32,175 nucleotides of DNA from Kiritimatiellia bacterium. Lineage in GTDB: Bacteria; Verrucomicrobiota; Kiritimatiellia; SLAD01. Numbering within the stretch: position 1 is the first letter of the stretch; the number at the start of each line of letters is the position of its first letter. Shown here one piece after another: positions 1 to 9,374 of the stretch. Both the position numbers and the translations under genes were made by a program. The stretch spans positions 1-32,175 of the forward strand of contig SLBD01000187.1 of the NCBI GenBank assembly GCA_007126515.1, given 5' to 3'. The notes beneath the pieces are model-generated. The model was given only the letters and a program-made list of their open reading frames with translations, was not told where the DNA came from and did no database searches.

Positions 1-1393
1 GAACCGATAATCCTTTTTCCACGGCCTTGCGAGCCAGCAGCCCTGCGCCCAGTAGGAGGCTGGGGTTCGAGGTGTTGGTGCAACTGGTGATGGCCGCGAT
101 GACCACCGATCCATGCCGTAGGTCGCCACGATTGGGTACTGTGGCTGTTTGATCAAGCGCCTCTGGAGACAAAGCAAACCCGCGCTTTTCAGGAGATTCT
201 GTGAGGGCTTCTTCAAATGATGATTTCAAGTCGCTCACGAACACGCGATCCTGCGGACGCTTCGGCCCGGCAAGGCTGGGCTGAATGGTTGTTAAGTCCA
301 GTTCAACTTCTTGATCGAATTCGGGCATGACTTCTGACTGACGGAAGAGGCCTTGCTCCTTACAATAGCGTTCGACAAGGTCAATTTGCTCCTCTGAGCG
401 ACCGGTGATGCGGAGATAATCCAAGGTAGCATTGTCGATCGGGAAGAAGCCCATCGTGGCTCCGTATTCTGGCGACATGTTGGCGATCGGAGCACGATCG
501 GCCAGCGTCATGTGATCCAATCCGGGACCAAAGAATTCGACAAAATGTCCAACGACTCCTTTTTCGCGCAGGATTTGTGTGACCGCCAACGCCACATCGG
601 TCGGTGTGGCCCTGTCCGGCAATTCGCCGACTAAGCGGAAACCGGTTACGGTCGGAGTCAAGAGCGGGATCGGTTGGCCCAGCATAGCGGCTTCGGCCTC
701 AATTCCGCCGACGCCCCAGCCGAGCACGCCCATACTATTGATCATGGTTGTGTGGGAATCGGTACCAACAAGAGTGTCTGGATAGGCGACTCGTTGTCCC
801 GCATCATCCTCTGAAGCAGACACGCAGGTCGCGAGATATTCCATGTTTACCTGATGACAAATGCCGAGGCCTGGAGGCAACACACTGAGTTTTTGAAAGG
901 CGCTCTGGCCCCAGCGCAAAAAGCGGTATCGTTCACGATTGCGCTCAAATTCTTTGGCGAGGTTGTATTCGAAGGCGGGCTGATCACCGTACTGGTCTAC
1001 TTGGACCGAGTGATCAATCACCAAATCGACGGGGATTTGCGGCTCGATCTTGGCGGGATCGTGCCCAGCCCGCTGCAAGGCGCTGCGCAATGCTCCCAGA
1101 TCGACCACACACGGGACACCAGTGAAATCCTGCAGCAGAACGCGTGTCGGCATGTATGGATATTCCGTATCGCTTGGGGTGGCTGGCTGCCATTTTGAAA
1201 AGGAAAGCACGTGGTCTTCGGTGTAGGCCGGATGAGCCTGCATACGAATGAGAGACTCTAGTAGAATTTTCAAAGACAAGGGATAGCGGGAAACGTCGCC
1301 ACATCCAGCATCCGCCAAGGCGGCCAAACTGTAGTAATTCACAGTGCCAGACGCCAAGTTCAGCGTCCGCAGGGTCGATTTCGTCACACTCAT
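1..1393 (-). CDS. acnA: Aconitate hydratase (AcnA-type), N-terminal part; continues beyond window start
   Basis: Minus-strand translation from ATG at 1393 (SD GGAGG upstream): MSVTKSTLRTLNLASGTVNYYSLAAL...VPCVVDLGALR...PVDLVIDHSVQVDQYG...VGTDSHTTMINSMGVLGWGVGGIEAEAAMLGQP...HGSVVIAAITSCTNTSNPSLLLGAGLLARKAVEKGLS. Classic aconitase motifs. Missing from the ORF track because it is open at the window edge. Confidence 0.96.
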   Translation of the reverse strand, partial: MSVTKSTLRTLNLASGTVNYYSLAALADAGCGDVSRYPLSLKILLESLIRMQAHPAYTEDHVLSFSKWQPATPSDTEYPYMPTRVLLQDFTGVPCVVDLGALRSALQRAGHDPAKIEPQIPVDLVIDHSVQVDQYGDQPAFEYNLAKEFERNRERYRFLRWGQSAFQKLSVLPPGLGICHQVNMEYLATCVSASEDDAGQRVAYPDTLVGTDSHTTMINSMGVLGWGVGGIEAEAAMLGQPIPLLTPTVTGFRLVGELPDRATPTDVALAVTQILREKGVVGHFVEFFGPGLDHMTLADRAPIANMSPEYGATMGFFPIDNATLDYLRITGRSEEQIDLVERYCKEQGLFRQSEVMPEFDQEVELDLTTIQPSLAGPKRPQDRVFVSDLKSSFEEALTESPEKRGFALSPEALDQTATVPNRGDLRHGSVVIAAITSCTNTSNPSLLLGAGLLARKAVEKGLSV

Positions 1394-1438
1394 TTATTTC
1401 CTCCAACGGTAGATATGTTCGCTTGTGGTCGTGAAGAG

Positions 1439-1452
1439 TACAGAATACTGTA
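1439..1452. promoter_or_regulatory. Candidate operator palindrome in the aconitase/CBM48 divergent region
   Basis: TACAG-AATA-CTGTA perfect inverted repeat; overlaps a plausible plus-strand promoter TTGTGG (1423-1428)-N17-TACTGT (1446-1451). Confidence 0.35.
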
Positions 1453-1484
1453 GGTTAGACAAAAGAAAAAATAGGGCAGGTTGG

Positions 1485-1829
1485 ATGATCACGCAAATGA
1501 ATAAAGTCGCAGACACAGAACTTTACGAAGTGGAGTTCAATCTGGGTCATTTCTCGCAGCAGGGGCGCCAAATGATTGTCACAGGTGACTTCATCAATTG
1601 GACTCTGCAACCTGCTCCCCGTGCCAGTGGCTTTGTCGCCACGCAAGGGACATCGAATACGTTTTCCCACAAACTGCCGGTCGGCAGTTATGAGTACAAG
1701 TACTATGACTTGCTGCATGCGGAATGGATGGAAATTGACCGCTATCCCGACATTTACCGAGGATTTTACTGGGATTATGTGATCAATCCGTATGGGACGA
1801 TGAATTGCATCGTGCATGTGCGGGGATAA
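1485..1829 (+). CDS. Stand-alone CBM48/AMPK-type glycogen-binding domain protein
   Basis: ORF 1425..1829; ATG at 1485 is the more plausible start. Contains MIVTGDFINWT...FSHKLPVGSYEYKYYDLLHAEWMEIDRYPD...NCIVHVRG, resembling the E-set/CBM48 pattern (V.GdFN.W...lp.G.yeYKf..dg.W..D). No catalytic domain. Confidence 0.7.
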   Translation: MITQMNKVADTELYEVEFNLGHFSQQGRQMIVTGDFINWTLQPAPRASGFVATQGTSNTFSHKLPVGSYEYKYYDLLHAEWMEIDRYPDIYRGFYWDYVINPYGTMNCIVHVRG

Positions 1830-1837
1830 GCTAGCAT

Positions 1838-1866
1838 TTGCCAAAGCGCGGCGGCTTGCCTACAAT
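1838..1866 (+). promoter_or_regulatory. Candidate sigma70-type promoter for pgi
   Basis: TTGCCA (1838-1843), exactly 17 nt spacer, TACAAT (1861-1866); about 36 nt upstream of the pgi ATG, with SD GAGGAG at about 1890. Confidence 0.5.
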
Positions 1867-1901
1867 GCTCCTTATTATTCATTTTCTAATGAGGAGTCTT
1901 T

Positions 1902-3518
1902 ATGGAACATTCACAAGCATGGCAGGCGTTGGCAGAGCATTTTAAGGAAGTTAAAGACAACCATTTGCGGGATTGGTTTGCATCGGATCCCGAACGAGCG
2001 GAGACGTTCTCCATGGAGGTCGACGGCTTGTTCCTGGACTATTCCAAGAATCGCGTTGAGGCAAAGACGCTTGAGCTCTTAAGCCAACTGGCCGCAGAGG
2101 CTCAAGTTAAAGAGGCTGCGGCCGCGATGCTCTCGGGCCAGAAAATCAATCAGACTGAGAACCGTGCCGTCTTGCATACTGCCTTACGCAATCGATCCGG
2201 ATCACCCGTTGTCGTGGACGGGGTGGATGTGATGCCGGAGGTGCAGCGGGTGCTGGATCAGATGGCGCAGTTTGCGAACCGTGTCCGCTCGGGGGATTGG
2301 GTCGGATTCACTGGCAAGCGCATTCGGCGTGTCATTAACATCGGCATCGGCGGCTCTGATCTCGGCCCAGTGATGGCGTATGAAGCGTTGAAACCTTATA
2401 GTGACCGGACGTTAAATGTGAGGTTTGTGTCGAATGTCGACGGGACCCATTTGGCGGAGGCCATTCACGATGCCATCCCCGATGAAACGCTCTTCATCGT
2501 CGCGTCGAAGACGTTTACAACGCAAGAGACATTAACCAATGCTGAAAGCGCCAAGGCTTGGCTGCTAGAAGCGCTCGGCGATCCAGCGGCGGTGGCGCGG
2601 CATTTTGTCGCAGTCTCGACGAATGGTGAAAAGGTGGCGGCGTTTGGGATCGATACGGACAACATGTTCGAGTTCTGGGATTGGGTAGGGGGACGCTACT
2701 CACTGTGCTCCGCGATCGGCTTGTCGTTAATGGTGGCGATTGGTCCGGATCATTTTAACCAAATGTTGGATGGGTTCCATGCGATGGATCGGCACTTTGC
2801 CACGGCGCCCTATGCTGAGAATATGCCCGTCCTGCTGGCGCTGTTGGGGATCTGGTATAATAACTTTTTTGGTGCGGAAAGCCATGCCTTATTGCCTTAT
2901 GACCAGTACCTGTCGCGCTTCCCCGCCTATTTCCAGCAATGCGATATGGAAAGCAATGGCAAGTCGATTGATCAACAAGGAAACCGGGTGACGTGTCAGA
3001 CGGGACCAATCATTTGGGGGGAGCCGGGCACCAACGGTCAGCACGCGTTCTATCAACTTTTGCACCAAGGGACCAAGCTGGTGCCATGTGATTTTATTGG
3101 TTTTCATCATTCGCAAAACCCGATTGGCGATCATCATGTCAAATTAATGGCTAATTTCTTTGCGCAAACAGAGGCGCTGGCGTTCGGCAAGACAAAGGAT
3201 GACGTAGAAGCCGAAGGAACGGCTCCTGAGCTCGTCCCGCACCGCGTGTTTGAGGGGAATCGACCGACTAACACCTTGTTGGCCGACCGCCTGACTCCGT
3301 TCGTGTTGGGGCAATTGATTGCGCTGTATGAGCACAAGGTGTTTGTGCAAGGGGTGATTTGGAACATCTATTCCTTTGATCAATGGGGCGTTGAACTCGG
3401 CAAGCAATTAGCCGGACGCATTTTGGCGGAGCTGACTGCAGAGGATGATGCCGACTTGCCGCATGACTCATCCACGCAGCAGCTGATTCGACGTTTTCGT
3501 CAGTCACGACAGGGATAG
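1902..3518 (+). CDS. pgi: Glucose-6-phosphate isomerase
   Basis: 538 aa; [103 protein letters not shown], all diagnostic of PGI. Confidence 0.99.
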   Translation: MEHSQAWQALAEHFKEVKDNHLRDWFASDPERAETFSMEVDGLFLDYSKNRVEAKTLELLSQLAAEAQVKEAAAAMLSGQKINQTENRAVLHTALRNRSGSPVVVDGVDVMPEVQRVLDQMAQFANRVRSGDWVGFTGKRIRRVINIGIGGSDLGPVMAYEALKPYSDRTLNVRFVSNVDGTHLAEAIHDAIPDETLFIVASKTFTTQETLTNAESAKAWLLEALGDPAAVARHFVAVSTNGEKVAAFGIDTDNMFEFWDWVGGRYSLCSAIGLSLMVAIGPDHFNQMLDGFHAMDRHFATAPYAENMPVLLALLGIWYNNFFGAESHALLPYDQYLSRFPAYFQQCDMESNGKSIDQQGNRVTCQTGPIIWGEPGTNGQHAFYQLLHQGTKLVPCDFIGFHHSQNPIGDHHVKLMANFFAQTEALAFGKTKDDVEAEGTAPELVPHRVFEGNRPTNTLLADRLTPFVLGQLIALYEHKVFVQGVIWNIYSFDQWGVELGKQLAGRILAELTAEDDADLPHDSSTQQLIRRFRQSRQG

Positions 3519-3522
3519 GGCA

Positions 3523-3915
3523 ATGGCTGCAGGCGCAGAAATTGTCTGTTCGGCCTGTGGGGCAGAGGCGTTGGTGGTCCGCCAACCCGTGTATGAGGGA
3601 TTTAAAAAGGTTGGGGAGGAGTTTTTGTGCTCGGCCTGTGGGCATGTCTACTCATCGGAAGCCGATGTGCCCTTCAAGTCGGGAGGGCCTACACCCATCC
3701 TTTTTACTGAGACGGATCGGTCCCCAACGCCTCACCTGTTTGATGCGGCTGAAAACGAACAGCTCTGCCGATATTGCGCCAACTACGTGATCAACCCCTT
3801 CACCCAGTGGTGTAGCCTGCATCGCCGTGAAGTCGAGGCGACGGACAGTTGTGATCAATTTACTCGACGCGAAAATACAGATGATGCGGCGCCAGATCGC
3901 GATGAACCCGAATGA
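3523..3915 (+). CDS. Small cysteine-rich zinc-ribbon protein of unknown function
   Basis: 130 aa starting 4 nt after the pgi stop; CSACGAEAL...CSACGHVYSS forms a 4-Cys ribbon, followed by CRYCANYVINPFTQWCSLHRREVEATDSCDQF. Confidence 0.75.
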   Translation: MAAGAEIVCSACGAEALVVRQPVYEGFKKVGEEFLCSACGHVYSSEADVPFKSGGPTPILFTETDRSPTPHLFDAAENEQLCRYCANYVINPFTQWCSLHRREVEATDSCDQFTRRENTDDAAPDRDEPE

Positions 3916-6430
3916 GGATATCGTTTATCCCAGAGATCAAGACCGCTGGAGTCCGATCTTGATCGCGTTCGGGATTGCGATGAGTGGGGCGGTCGAGAAC
4001 TTCGCGTCCGTTTACCCAGATAGTAATGCCATCACCGCTACCGGTGACCAGATATACCCGCTGCGGTGAATCAGATTGGATTTGGGTGAATAGATAACTG
4101 CTGCTGAATCCGTCTCCGCCAAGCCAACGGGATACATCCATTCGTCCTTCACGTTCGATGATTTCGTCGGGTAGCCGCTGCCATGTAAGGCTCTCTCCGT
4201 GTTGTCCGGAATAGGCATCACCCAAATCAATTTCAGTCGGGTCCACATTCAAAGGAGAGCCGACACCCCCAGAGAAAAGGCCAAGGCCATGCCACTGAGG
4301 CGATACCACGACTTCCATGGTTCGACTTGGATGATCTGCTTCTTCTCCTCGCAATTCCAACCGCAGCGGATACGTGCCGGGTGGCGTCTCAGTGAGAGCG
4401 GATACTTCGAATATCACCGGACGACTCTCGCCTGGTTCCAGTGAAAATCGGATAATTTGATTCGGTGTCACAGCGATGCCGGGGGCGGGTGCCAAACGAA
4501 TCCCAAATGGCTGAGGCGTGTCGCTATGATTTGTCACTGCATATTCAAAACGCTCAATCGGACGATTGGAGTTCAGAAAGCGGCGCGTTGGAACAATGCC
4601 TCTTTGATTCGGTTCTCCGGTCATGAGCACCTGAACTGGCAGATCCTCTGGGACTGGAGCCCCCTCGAACAAATCTCCAAAGCGATGGTGGGCCGATGCG
4701 CGAACAAAGGCAGGTAGTTCATGCAAAGCGGGCGAGCGTTCGATTGTGGCGGGGCCGATAATTTGTTCGCCCGTCCATAAATCGATCCAGGTGTCAGCGG
4801 GGAGGTAGATGGTTCTGGAGCGCGTTTGATCCACTTGCGGTGCAAACAGTAATTCCGGTCCCAGCATGAATTGGTCATCAATTGAATGGGTTTCTGGATC
4901 ATCTCCGAAATGCCAGATCAACGGGCGCAGAATCGGGATTCCTTCGTTAACCGCATCTTGTCCCCACTCCGAGAGCCAAGGCTGGAGCCGTTCCCGGACC
5001 TGAAAATAGAAGGCGGCGATCGCTATTGTTTCTTCGTCGTACTGCCAGGGCTCGCGACCCTCGACCCCATGAAACTGCATAATGGGCGAGACCGCTCCAA
5101 ATTGCAGCCAGCGGATATATAATTCCTTTTCGGGGATCCCTGAATATGCGCCGATATCGTGGCCCCATAAGGGGAATCCGCTCAGAGAGGCCGAGAGTCC
5201 GGCTCGAATCACCGGTGCCAATCGGTTCCATTCCGCATGCTGGTCGCCAGCCCAAAGAGTACTCAAGCCGGCATTCAACGGGCCCGCTGAGCGAGCGAAT
5301 GTAATGCCTTCGCGCCCGGCCTCAGCGAATGCATCCAACGAAGCCCGTTGGTAGTAGTACGGGTGCTGATTGTGAAAGACGGGGTCAGGCATGTGTTCGC
5401 CCCCATCTGTCTTGAAGCCGCTGACGCCCATTTCTATTAGAGGGACATGCAAATCCCGCCACCAATCGCGCGCTTCTTGAATGCGAAAGTCAATCTTTCG
5501 GCCACCCTCCAACCAGCGAACGATATGTTCGGACCCATCCTCATTTAACACCAGCCATCCGTTTTCGTGGGCCATCTCATAGGCCTCCGAATTCGTCCAC
5601 ACGCTGGGGGTAATCCAGCAGAGGACACGGACTCCAGATTCTTTCAAATCCTGCATCCAAGTAATCGGAAGAGGATACCGCCTGCGCTCAAAGCGGAAGT
5701 TGTGTAATTGCTCCGCCCACGCTTCCAAAACAACAACTCCCAGCGGCATTTCCAACGCTGCCATTCGATTGACGATGGCTGAGACTTCGTCTGATCCGAA
5801 ATAGGAATTGCGCGACATCCACGGGCGAAAGATCCAGTAAGGAGCGGAGCGGGGGCGTCCCACCAAGGCCGTGTAGGTGCGTGAGATTTCCTCTGGTGTA
5901 CCTTCGAAATAAATCAATTCAACTCCCTCATCGGGAATGAGAATGCGAAACGTGTTTTCTTGACTATAGCCAATGTCAAACTGAACTCGTCCCGGGTGAT
6001 TAATGAACAGACCGTACCCACGTGAACTGATAAAGAACGGCACGGCTAGATACGATGTATCGATACGATTCCAACCGTCCGTCACCCAGTGCTCCAGCTG
6101 ACTGCCTCGCAAGTTGAATGCATCGAGTCGTTGCCCGCATCCCCAGATTGCTTCTCCGGCGTGCAAGTAAAACGAAAGGACAGTCTGGTCGGGGCCAATC
6201 TCGGTCACAGAAAAGCCATCAAGATTAATTGTTTCGACCAAGGTCGGAGTCTTCAGCAATTCATAGCGATGAGTGGGCGATCCGATTTGCAATCGGCGGA
6301 CCGAGTCCAAACGGGGGGAAGGGGATTCGTTCATAGGGGACTCCGAGGCAGGCGGTTGTTCGGATTGAACAGAGTGATGTGTCAACAGTGCGGCGGTCAA
6401 CAACGGGTAGAGCCATAGATATGTTTTCAT
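3860..6430 (-). CDS. Secreted GH31 glycosidase (alpha-glucosidase/xylosidase-type) with C-terminal accessory domain
   Basis: ORF 3860..6574; start set at 6430 (MKTYLWLYPLLTAALLTHHSVQS, signal peptide). GH31 nucleophile region GVSGFKTDGGEHM, acid/base region LWAGDQHAEWNRL, SGFPLWGHDIGAYSG. C-terminus (GSGDGITIWVNGREVLDRPTHRN) looks like a PA14/NPCBM-like sugar-binding fold. Confidence 0.92.
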   Translation of the reverse strand: MKTYLWLYPLLTAALLTHHSVQSEQPPASESPMNESPSPRLDSVRRLQIGSPTHRYELLKTPTLVETINLDGFSVTEIGPDQTVLSFYLHAGEAIWGCGQRLDAFNLRGSQLEHWVTDGWNRIDTSYLAVPFFISSRGYGLFINHPGRVQFDIGYSQENTFRILIPDEGVELIYFEGTPEEISRTYTALVGRPRSAPYWIFRPWMSRNSYFGSDEVSAIVNRMAALEMPLGVVVLEAWAEQLHNFRFERRRYPLPITWMQDLKESGVRVLCWITPSVWTNSEAYEMAHENGWLVLNEDGSEHIVRWLEGGRKIDFRIQEARDWWRDLHVPLIEMGVSGFKTDGGEHMPDPVFHNQHPYYYQRASLDAFAEAGREGITFARSAGPLNAGLSTLWAGDQHAEWNRLAPVIRAGLSASLSGFPLWGHDIGAYSGIPEKELYIRWLQFGAVSPIMQFHGVEGREPWQYDEETIAIAAFYFQVRERLQPWLSEWGQDAVNEGIPILRPLIWHFGDDPETHSIDDQFMLGPELLFAPQVDQTRSRTIYLPADTWIDLWTGEQIIGPATIERSPALHELPAFVRASAHHRFGDLFEGAPVPEDLPVQVLMTGEPNQRGIVPTRRFLNSNRPIERFEYAVTNHSDTPQPFGIRLAPAPGIAVTPNQIIRFSLEPGESRPVIFEVSALTETPPGTYPLRLELRGEEADHPSRTMEVVVSPQWHGLGLFSGGVGSPLNVDPTEIDLGDAYSGQHGESLTWQRLPDEIIEREGRMDVSRWLGGDGFSSSYLFTQIQSDSPQRVYLVTGSGDGITIWVNGREVLDRPTHRNPERDQDRTPAVLISGINDILIRVHRDLAPHHLYFRVE

Positions 6431-6574
6431 CCATGCAAGAGTAAAATTATGATCGGGTGTCTGACAACCCGAATCCTTGGCGAAGCAGCACGGAGGACCC
6501 GCCTTCGCAGAGCCTCGGTCTACAAAGACAATGCGAATGTGCCGCAATTCTAATTTCCTCCGATTTCTGCACAC

Positions 6575-6656
6575 GACTCGCTCGGGGAGCTCGCCCTACC
6601 TCGTTTTGTCGGGAAAGGGCGAATTGAAAGGGTGGGCGAGGCAATCCTGCCGAGCC
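6575..6656. repeat. Family-2 bipartite palindromic repeat, copy 1
   Basis: Arm GACTCGCTCGGGGAGCTCGCCCTACC (6575-6600) and opposing arm GGTGGGCGAGGCAATCCTGCCGAGCC (6631-6656). The first arm matches the reverse complement of 14258-14283 at 24/26 positions. Confidence 0.85.
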
Positions 6657-6781
6657 GAGATTCGGAAAGGGAGTTCAAAATACGAATGGCTGACTTCTTT
6701 GACAAAATGATTGGAAGAATCAAGTCATGATCGGCTATGATTGTCGATCATCGGGACTATCGGAATAATACAAAAACGAAA

Positions 6782-8002
6782 ATGGATTGGGTACTTTTAC
6801 TGATTGGATTGAGTTGTGGTGGGGTGATATTTCATACCTACATCGGATATCCACTGCTGATTTATTGGCTTTTCCGCAGTTGCGGTCTTCCGGTGAAGAA
6901 GCAGGATTTGCAAGAGCGTTGTTCAATTGTCATCGCCGCATACAATGAAGCAAACACGTTACCCGCCAAGCTTCAGTTGTTGCTGGCCAGCGATAACGAA
7001 CCTCTGATTGCGCAAATCTTGATCGGCTCCGACGGGTCAACGGACGGGACTGAGGCGGCTGTAGAGGCTGTTGGTGATTCGCGCATTCGTGTGATTCGGT
7101 TCAACAAACGGCGCGGTAAGCCTGCCCTGTTGAATGAGCTGATCCCCGCCTGCGGCAGTGGCATCGTTGTGCTCACGGATGCCCGGCAAGAGATTGCGGA
7201 CGGGGCGATTGCCGGCTTGCTGCGCAATTTCGCTGATCCAGCGGTGGGTGTTGTTTCAGGCGAACTGATTTTTCGGACGGGTACGGGGCCGAGCGCGACC
7301 GCCGTGGGTATGGACACCTATTGGCGTTATGAAAAATGGATTCGGCGGGCGGAAGGACAATTCCGTTCCGTGCCTGGGGCCACAGGCGCCTTGTACGCCA
7401 TTCGCTGCGACGAGTTTCGCCCGATCCCACCTGAAATGCTCTTGGACGATGTAGCCATCCCTATGCAGATTATTTGTCGCGGTTGGCGGTGTGTGTTCGA
7501 GCCGGAAGCGGTGGTCTATGATGTTCCTTCGGTGGCCGGTCGCGCCGAGGATGCCCGCAAACGCCGGACGATCGCTGGCAACATTCAATTGGCCCTCCGT
7601 ATGCCTGAACTTCTGCTGCCCACGCATAATCCAATTTGGTTTGAGTTTATGTCTCACAAAATGATCCGCCTATTGTCTCCGCTTTGCCTGCTTGTCTTAT
7701 TGCTGACGACGGCGCTTGGGACGGGGCTCGGCTTTCTGACTGATGATCGCGCTGAGGCTTGGCAATGGGTGTTCAGAAGTCTTTTCATCGCTCAAGCCGC
7801 TTTCTATCTTCTTGCCGGATTTGGATCGACTCGCTGGGGGAGAGGAACTCGTCTAGCTGTGGTCGCGGCCATGTTTATTCGCCTCAACTGGGTAACTTGT
7901 CTGGCCTGGCTGGATGCGTGGGCAGGTCGTTTTCGTGTCGATTGGCAAAGGTCGTCAGCGCTGGACACATCAGGAAATGAGACATCCTCAGCGAACAGCT
8001 AA
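6782..8002 (+). CDS. Glycosyltransferase family 2, membrane-anchored
   Basis: ORF 6737..8002; ATG at 6782 (MDWVLLLIGLSCGG) preferred. SIVIAAYNEANTLPAKLQLLL, IGSDGSTDGTEAAVEAV, RRGKPALLNELI, VLTDARQEI, two C-terminal TM segments. Confidence 0.93.
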   Translation: MDWVLLLIGLSCGGVIFHTYIGYPLLIYWLFRSCGLPVKKQDLQERCSIVIAAYNEANTLPAKLQLLLASDNEPLIAQILIGSDGSTDGTEAAVEAVGDSRIRVIRFNKRRGKPALLNELIPACGSGIVVLTDARQEIADGAIAGLLRNFADPAVGVVSGELIFRTGTGPSATAVGMDTYWRYEKWIRRAEGQFRSVPGATGALYAIRCDEFRPIPPEMLLDDVAIPMQIICRGWRCVFEPEAVVYDVPSVAGRAEDARKRRTIAGNIQLALRMPELLLPTHNPIWFEFMSHKMIRLLSPLCLLVLLLTTALGTGLGFLTDDRAEAWQWVFRSLFIAQAAFYLLAGFGSTRWGRGTRLAVVAAMFIRLNWVTCLAWLDAWAGRFRVDWQRSSALDTSGNETSSANS

Positions 8003-8620
8003 CTCGTCGGATGCAACCGGAATTAAAATTTCATTGCGGCGCATGAACCACGGCGTAAACGGAGCGTTGTAGCGGGCCCATACAGGCTCTCCGACAATCT
8101 CCCAGTTATGAGCTTTGATCCATTCGTTCAACGCCTCCTTATGTTCGTGAAAACTGCGTTCGCTCCAGCGACCTGAGTAGCGCACAGCCGCCATTCGGCG
8201 GGCCGGGATTTCGCGTAATCGTACCTCTGGGTCACGCGGCTGCGGAACGGTCTCCATCGTGTACGTTGCTGGCATCATGAAGCTGACTGCCCATCGGTCG
8301 CCTTCCGCGACTTGTCCGACGGGTGCCGTCATCGCGATTTTTTCACCCGCTGGCTTTTGTCCTACAGGAGAGGTCATCGCAATCCGGTTTTGAGAGTGGT
8401 TGTGACCGGAGATATATTGGAACAGCGTGTTAAAGGCGCGATTCCCTGCCTGCTCAAAGTCGCTCGTCACGACGACTTCTGCCACAATTTGCGGCTCATA
8501 ATCTCGCAACTCGAAGTCATCTTCCTCGAAGATTACGGTGAATGCTGCTTCTTCGGTAGCGTCTGACTGTGTGATTGTTGCCCCCATTAACAGTAAAATT
8601 ATCAATCTTGTATATCTCAT
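7988..8620 (-). CDS. SOUL-family heme-binding protein, probably exported
   Basis: ORF 7988..8695; start at 8620 gives a signal peptide (MRYTRLIILLLMGATITQSDA). FELRDYEPQIVAEVVV, NRAFNTLFQYISGHN, RIAMTSPV...KIAMTAPV are SOUL/HBP signatures. Confidence 0.9.
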   Translation of the reverse strand: MRYTRLIILLLMGATITQSDATEEAAFTVIFEEDDFELRDYEPQIVAEVVVTSDFEQAGNRAFNTLFQYISGHNHSQNRIAMTSPVGQKPAGEKIAMTAPVGQVAEGDRWAVSFMMPATYTMETVPQPRDPEVRLREIPARRMAAVRYSGRWSERSFHEHKEALNEWIKAHNWEIVGEPVWARYNAPFTPWFMRRNEILIPVASDELAVR

Positions 8621-8624
8621 CACA

Positions 8625-9374
8625 TCAAAGAGTCGGAGATTCTTTGATATACTGACGAAAGACCGACATAATGGATCTTGCCTCCGCGCTTTCAATCCAT
8701 GCGGCCATTTCTACCAGCCCGTCAGGTGTGCCCATATCGAGTAGCGGGGGTTCGCTGGGGCAGGCTTGGAGGCGCTGTTCTGCGGCCCACTGAGGGAACA
8801 AGTCTGTCTCCAATGAACAGAAGGTATCAGGTTTGAGCGTATTGAGGCAGAGTCTGGGTATCCAATAGACCCCGCCATTGATCCAACCTGCTTGGCGTTC
8901 AGCCTTTTCCCTGAAAGCGTGTATGAGGCCGGTACTATCAAATTCCACCGTGCCGAAGCGTCCCGCTGACTCAATTCGTGTGACAGCGATGATCAAGTTC
9001 CAATCTTTGGCATCGTCAGTGGCCAAGCGAGTCATGCGGTGCAGGTCCAGTTGGGGAAGCAGGGTGTCTCCGTTGACAAGCAGGAAGTGGTCATCTCGCA
9101 GAAACGATGAAATGCACGTCAGGGCTCCACCTGTTCCGAGCGGTTGAGGTTCTTCCGATACCGTGATTTGATCCTGCTGTGCGGCCCATTTCTGTATTTG
9201 CTCCGCCATGTGCCCGGCGGCCAAGTGAATATCAGTCACTCCACCCTGACGCAGCCAGTCGACCTGCCATTCGATGAATGGTCGACCTGCGACGGGCACC
9301 AAGGCCTTGGGTCGGTCTGGATATAACGACGCGAGTCGAGTCCCTTTTCCCCCTAGAAGAATCACAGCTTGCAT
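8625..9374 (-). CDS. Sugar-phosphate nucleotidyltransferase (HddC/RfbA-like)
   Basis: MQAVILLGGKGTRLASLYPDRPKALVPVAGRPFIEWQVDWLRQGGVTDIHLAAGH...LGTGGALTCISSFLRDDHFLLVNGDTLL; NTP_transferase motifs GGxGTRL, PKALVPV, GDTL. Confidence 0.9.
   Translation of the reverse strand: MQAVILLGGKGTRLASLYPDRPKALVPVAGRPFIEWQVDWLRQGGVTDIHLAAGHMAEQIQKWAAQQDQITVSEEPQPLGTGGALTCISSFLRDDHFLLVNGDTLLPQLDLHRMTRLATDDAKDWNLIIAVTRIESAGRFGTVEFDSTGLIHAFREKAERQAGWINGGVYWIPRLCLNTLKPDTFCSLETDLFPQWAAEQRLQACPSEPPLLDMGTPDGLVEMAAWIESAEARSIMSVFRQYIKESPTL

Noticed and set aside
1014-1406. 130 aa minus-strand ORF overlapping aconitase in a different frame
   Set aside because: Aconitase frame on the same strand has diagnostic motifs throughout; this is an out-of-frame shadow ORF.
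1455-1844. 129 aa minus-strand ORF opposite the CBM48 gene
   Set aside because: The sense frame has recognisable domain motifs and a plausible RBS; the antisense frame has none.
6477-6530. GC-rich stretch GGCGAAGCAGCACGGAGGACCCGCCTTCGCAGAGCC with partial self-complementarity
   Set aside because: Looks like a decayed palindrome but has no second copy in the window; not enough to call another repeat family.
6431-6574. N-terminal extension of the GH31 ORF (MCRNRRKLELRHIRIVF...)
   Set aside because: Precedes a clear signal peptide start at 6430 and begins next to the family-2 repeat; most likely non-coding read-through of the open frame.
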